The notes beneath the pieces were generated by a model. The model was not told the origin of the DNA and ran no database searches. It saw only the letters and a list, made by a program, of their open reading frames with translations. 5,756 bases of DNA from an uncultured Synergistia bacterium. Lineage in GTDB: Bacteria; Eremiobacterota; SpSt-956; JAKJGF01. The position numbers were made by a program, and so were the translations under genes. How positions within the stretch are numbered: position 1 is the stretch's first letter; each line of letters begins with the position of its first letter. The stretch spans positions 1 to 5,756 of the forward strand of contig CALARM010001221.1 of NCBI GenBank assembly GCA_937888925.1. Direction: 5' to 3'. Of the stretch, positions 5,686-5,756 are shown piece after piece.

Positions 5686-5756
5686 ATGAAAATTACAGAT
5701 GTTAAACATGCAAATAAAATGAAAAATGCTTTTAATATTGATACGGCTAAAATTTA
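5686..5756 (+). CDS. Probable small cupin-domain protein, N-terminal fragment
   Basis: ATG 5686 is preceded by AAAGGAG (5672-5678), the best ribosome site in the window, and opens a frame that runs off the right edge with 23 full codons. The start reads MKITDVKHANKMKN, then FNIDTAKI and probably Y. As I recall it, this resembles the opening of small single-domain cupins (MKI...KNPHGVDARKIYD-like), metal-binding barrel proteins of about 110 residues. The barrel itself lies outside the window, so the call rests on a short, recalled resemblance. Its position four bases behind the TetR gene makes it the likely target and perhaps effector of that regulator. It could instead be an unrelated small protein. 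Confidence 0.5.
   Translation, partial: MKITDVKHANKMKNAFNIDTAKI

Overview
The window is AT-rich, and every gene I can support lies on the + strand. It looks like the chromosome of an anaerobic or microaerobic Gram-negative bacterium that respires or detoxifies nitrite. It encodes a membrane-bound pentaheme nitrite reductase (NrfHA), the tail of a YgbA-type protein from a family linked to the nitric oxide response, and strong purine-rich ribosome binding sites. The lineage cannot be fixed from this sequence. A low-GC group such as the Deferribacterota or a deltaproteobacterium-like anaerobe would fit, but that is a guess.

Layout: (1) 1-120 holds the last 39 codons of a YgbA-family gene. (2) 121-300 is a non-coding gap with eight tandem copies of a 7-base unit, an AT-rich inverted repeat and a possible promoter. 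(3) 301-2993 is a tldD-tldE pair joined by a TAATG overlap, encoding the two halves of a TldD/TldE metallopeptidase. (4) 3007-3447 is nrfH, only 13 bases after tldE, so probably on the same transcript. (5) 3448-3630 is an unusually long nrfH-nrfA spacer. It carries a 9-base-period repeat, an orphan Shine-Dalgarno-like stretch, a short 7-base repeat and several small dyads. (6) 3631-4962 is nrfA, with all five heme sites and the catalytic residues present. (7) 4963-5093 carries a near-ideal sigma70-type promoter and two related palindromes that look like operators. (8) 5094-5681 is a TetR-family regulator. (9) 5686-5756 is the start of another gene, probably a small cupin protein, translated right behind the regulator.

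How it works together: NrfH takes electrons from the quinol pool and passes them to NrfA, which reduces nitrite (and can reduce NO and hydroxylamine) to ammonium. The YgbA-family gene upstream and the autoregulated TetR-cupin unit downstream suggest a nitrosative-stress and nitrite neighbourhood. The TldD/E peptidase between them is the unexpected member. The two most useful leads are the paired TTAGT-N4-ACTAA operators in front of the TetR gene and the repeat-filled nrfH-nrfA spacer that leaves nrfA without a recognisable ribosome binding site. I see no clearly new enzyme system in the window.
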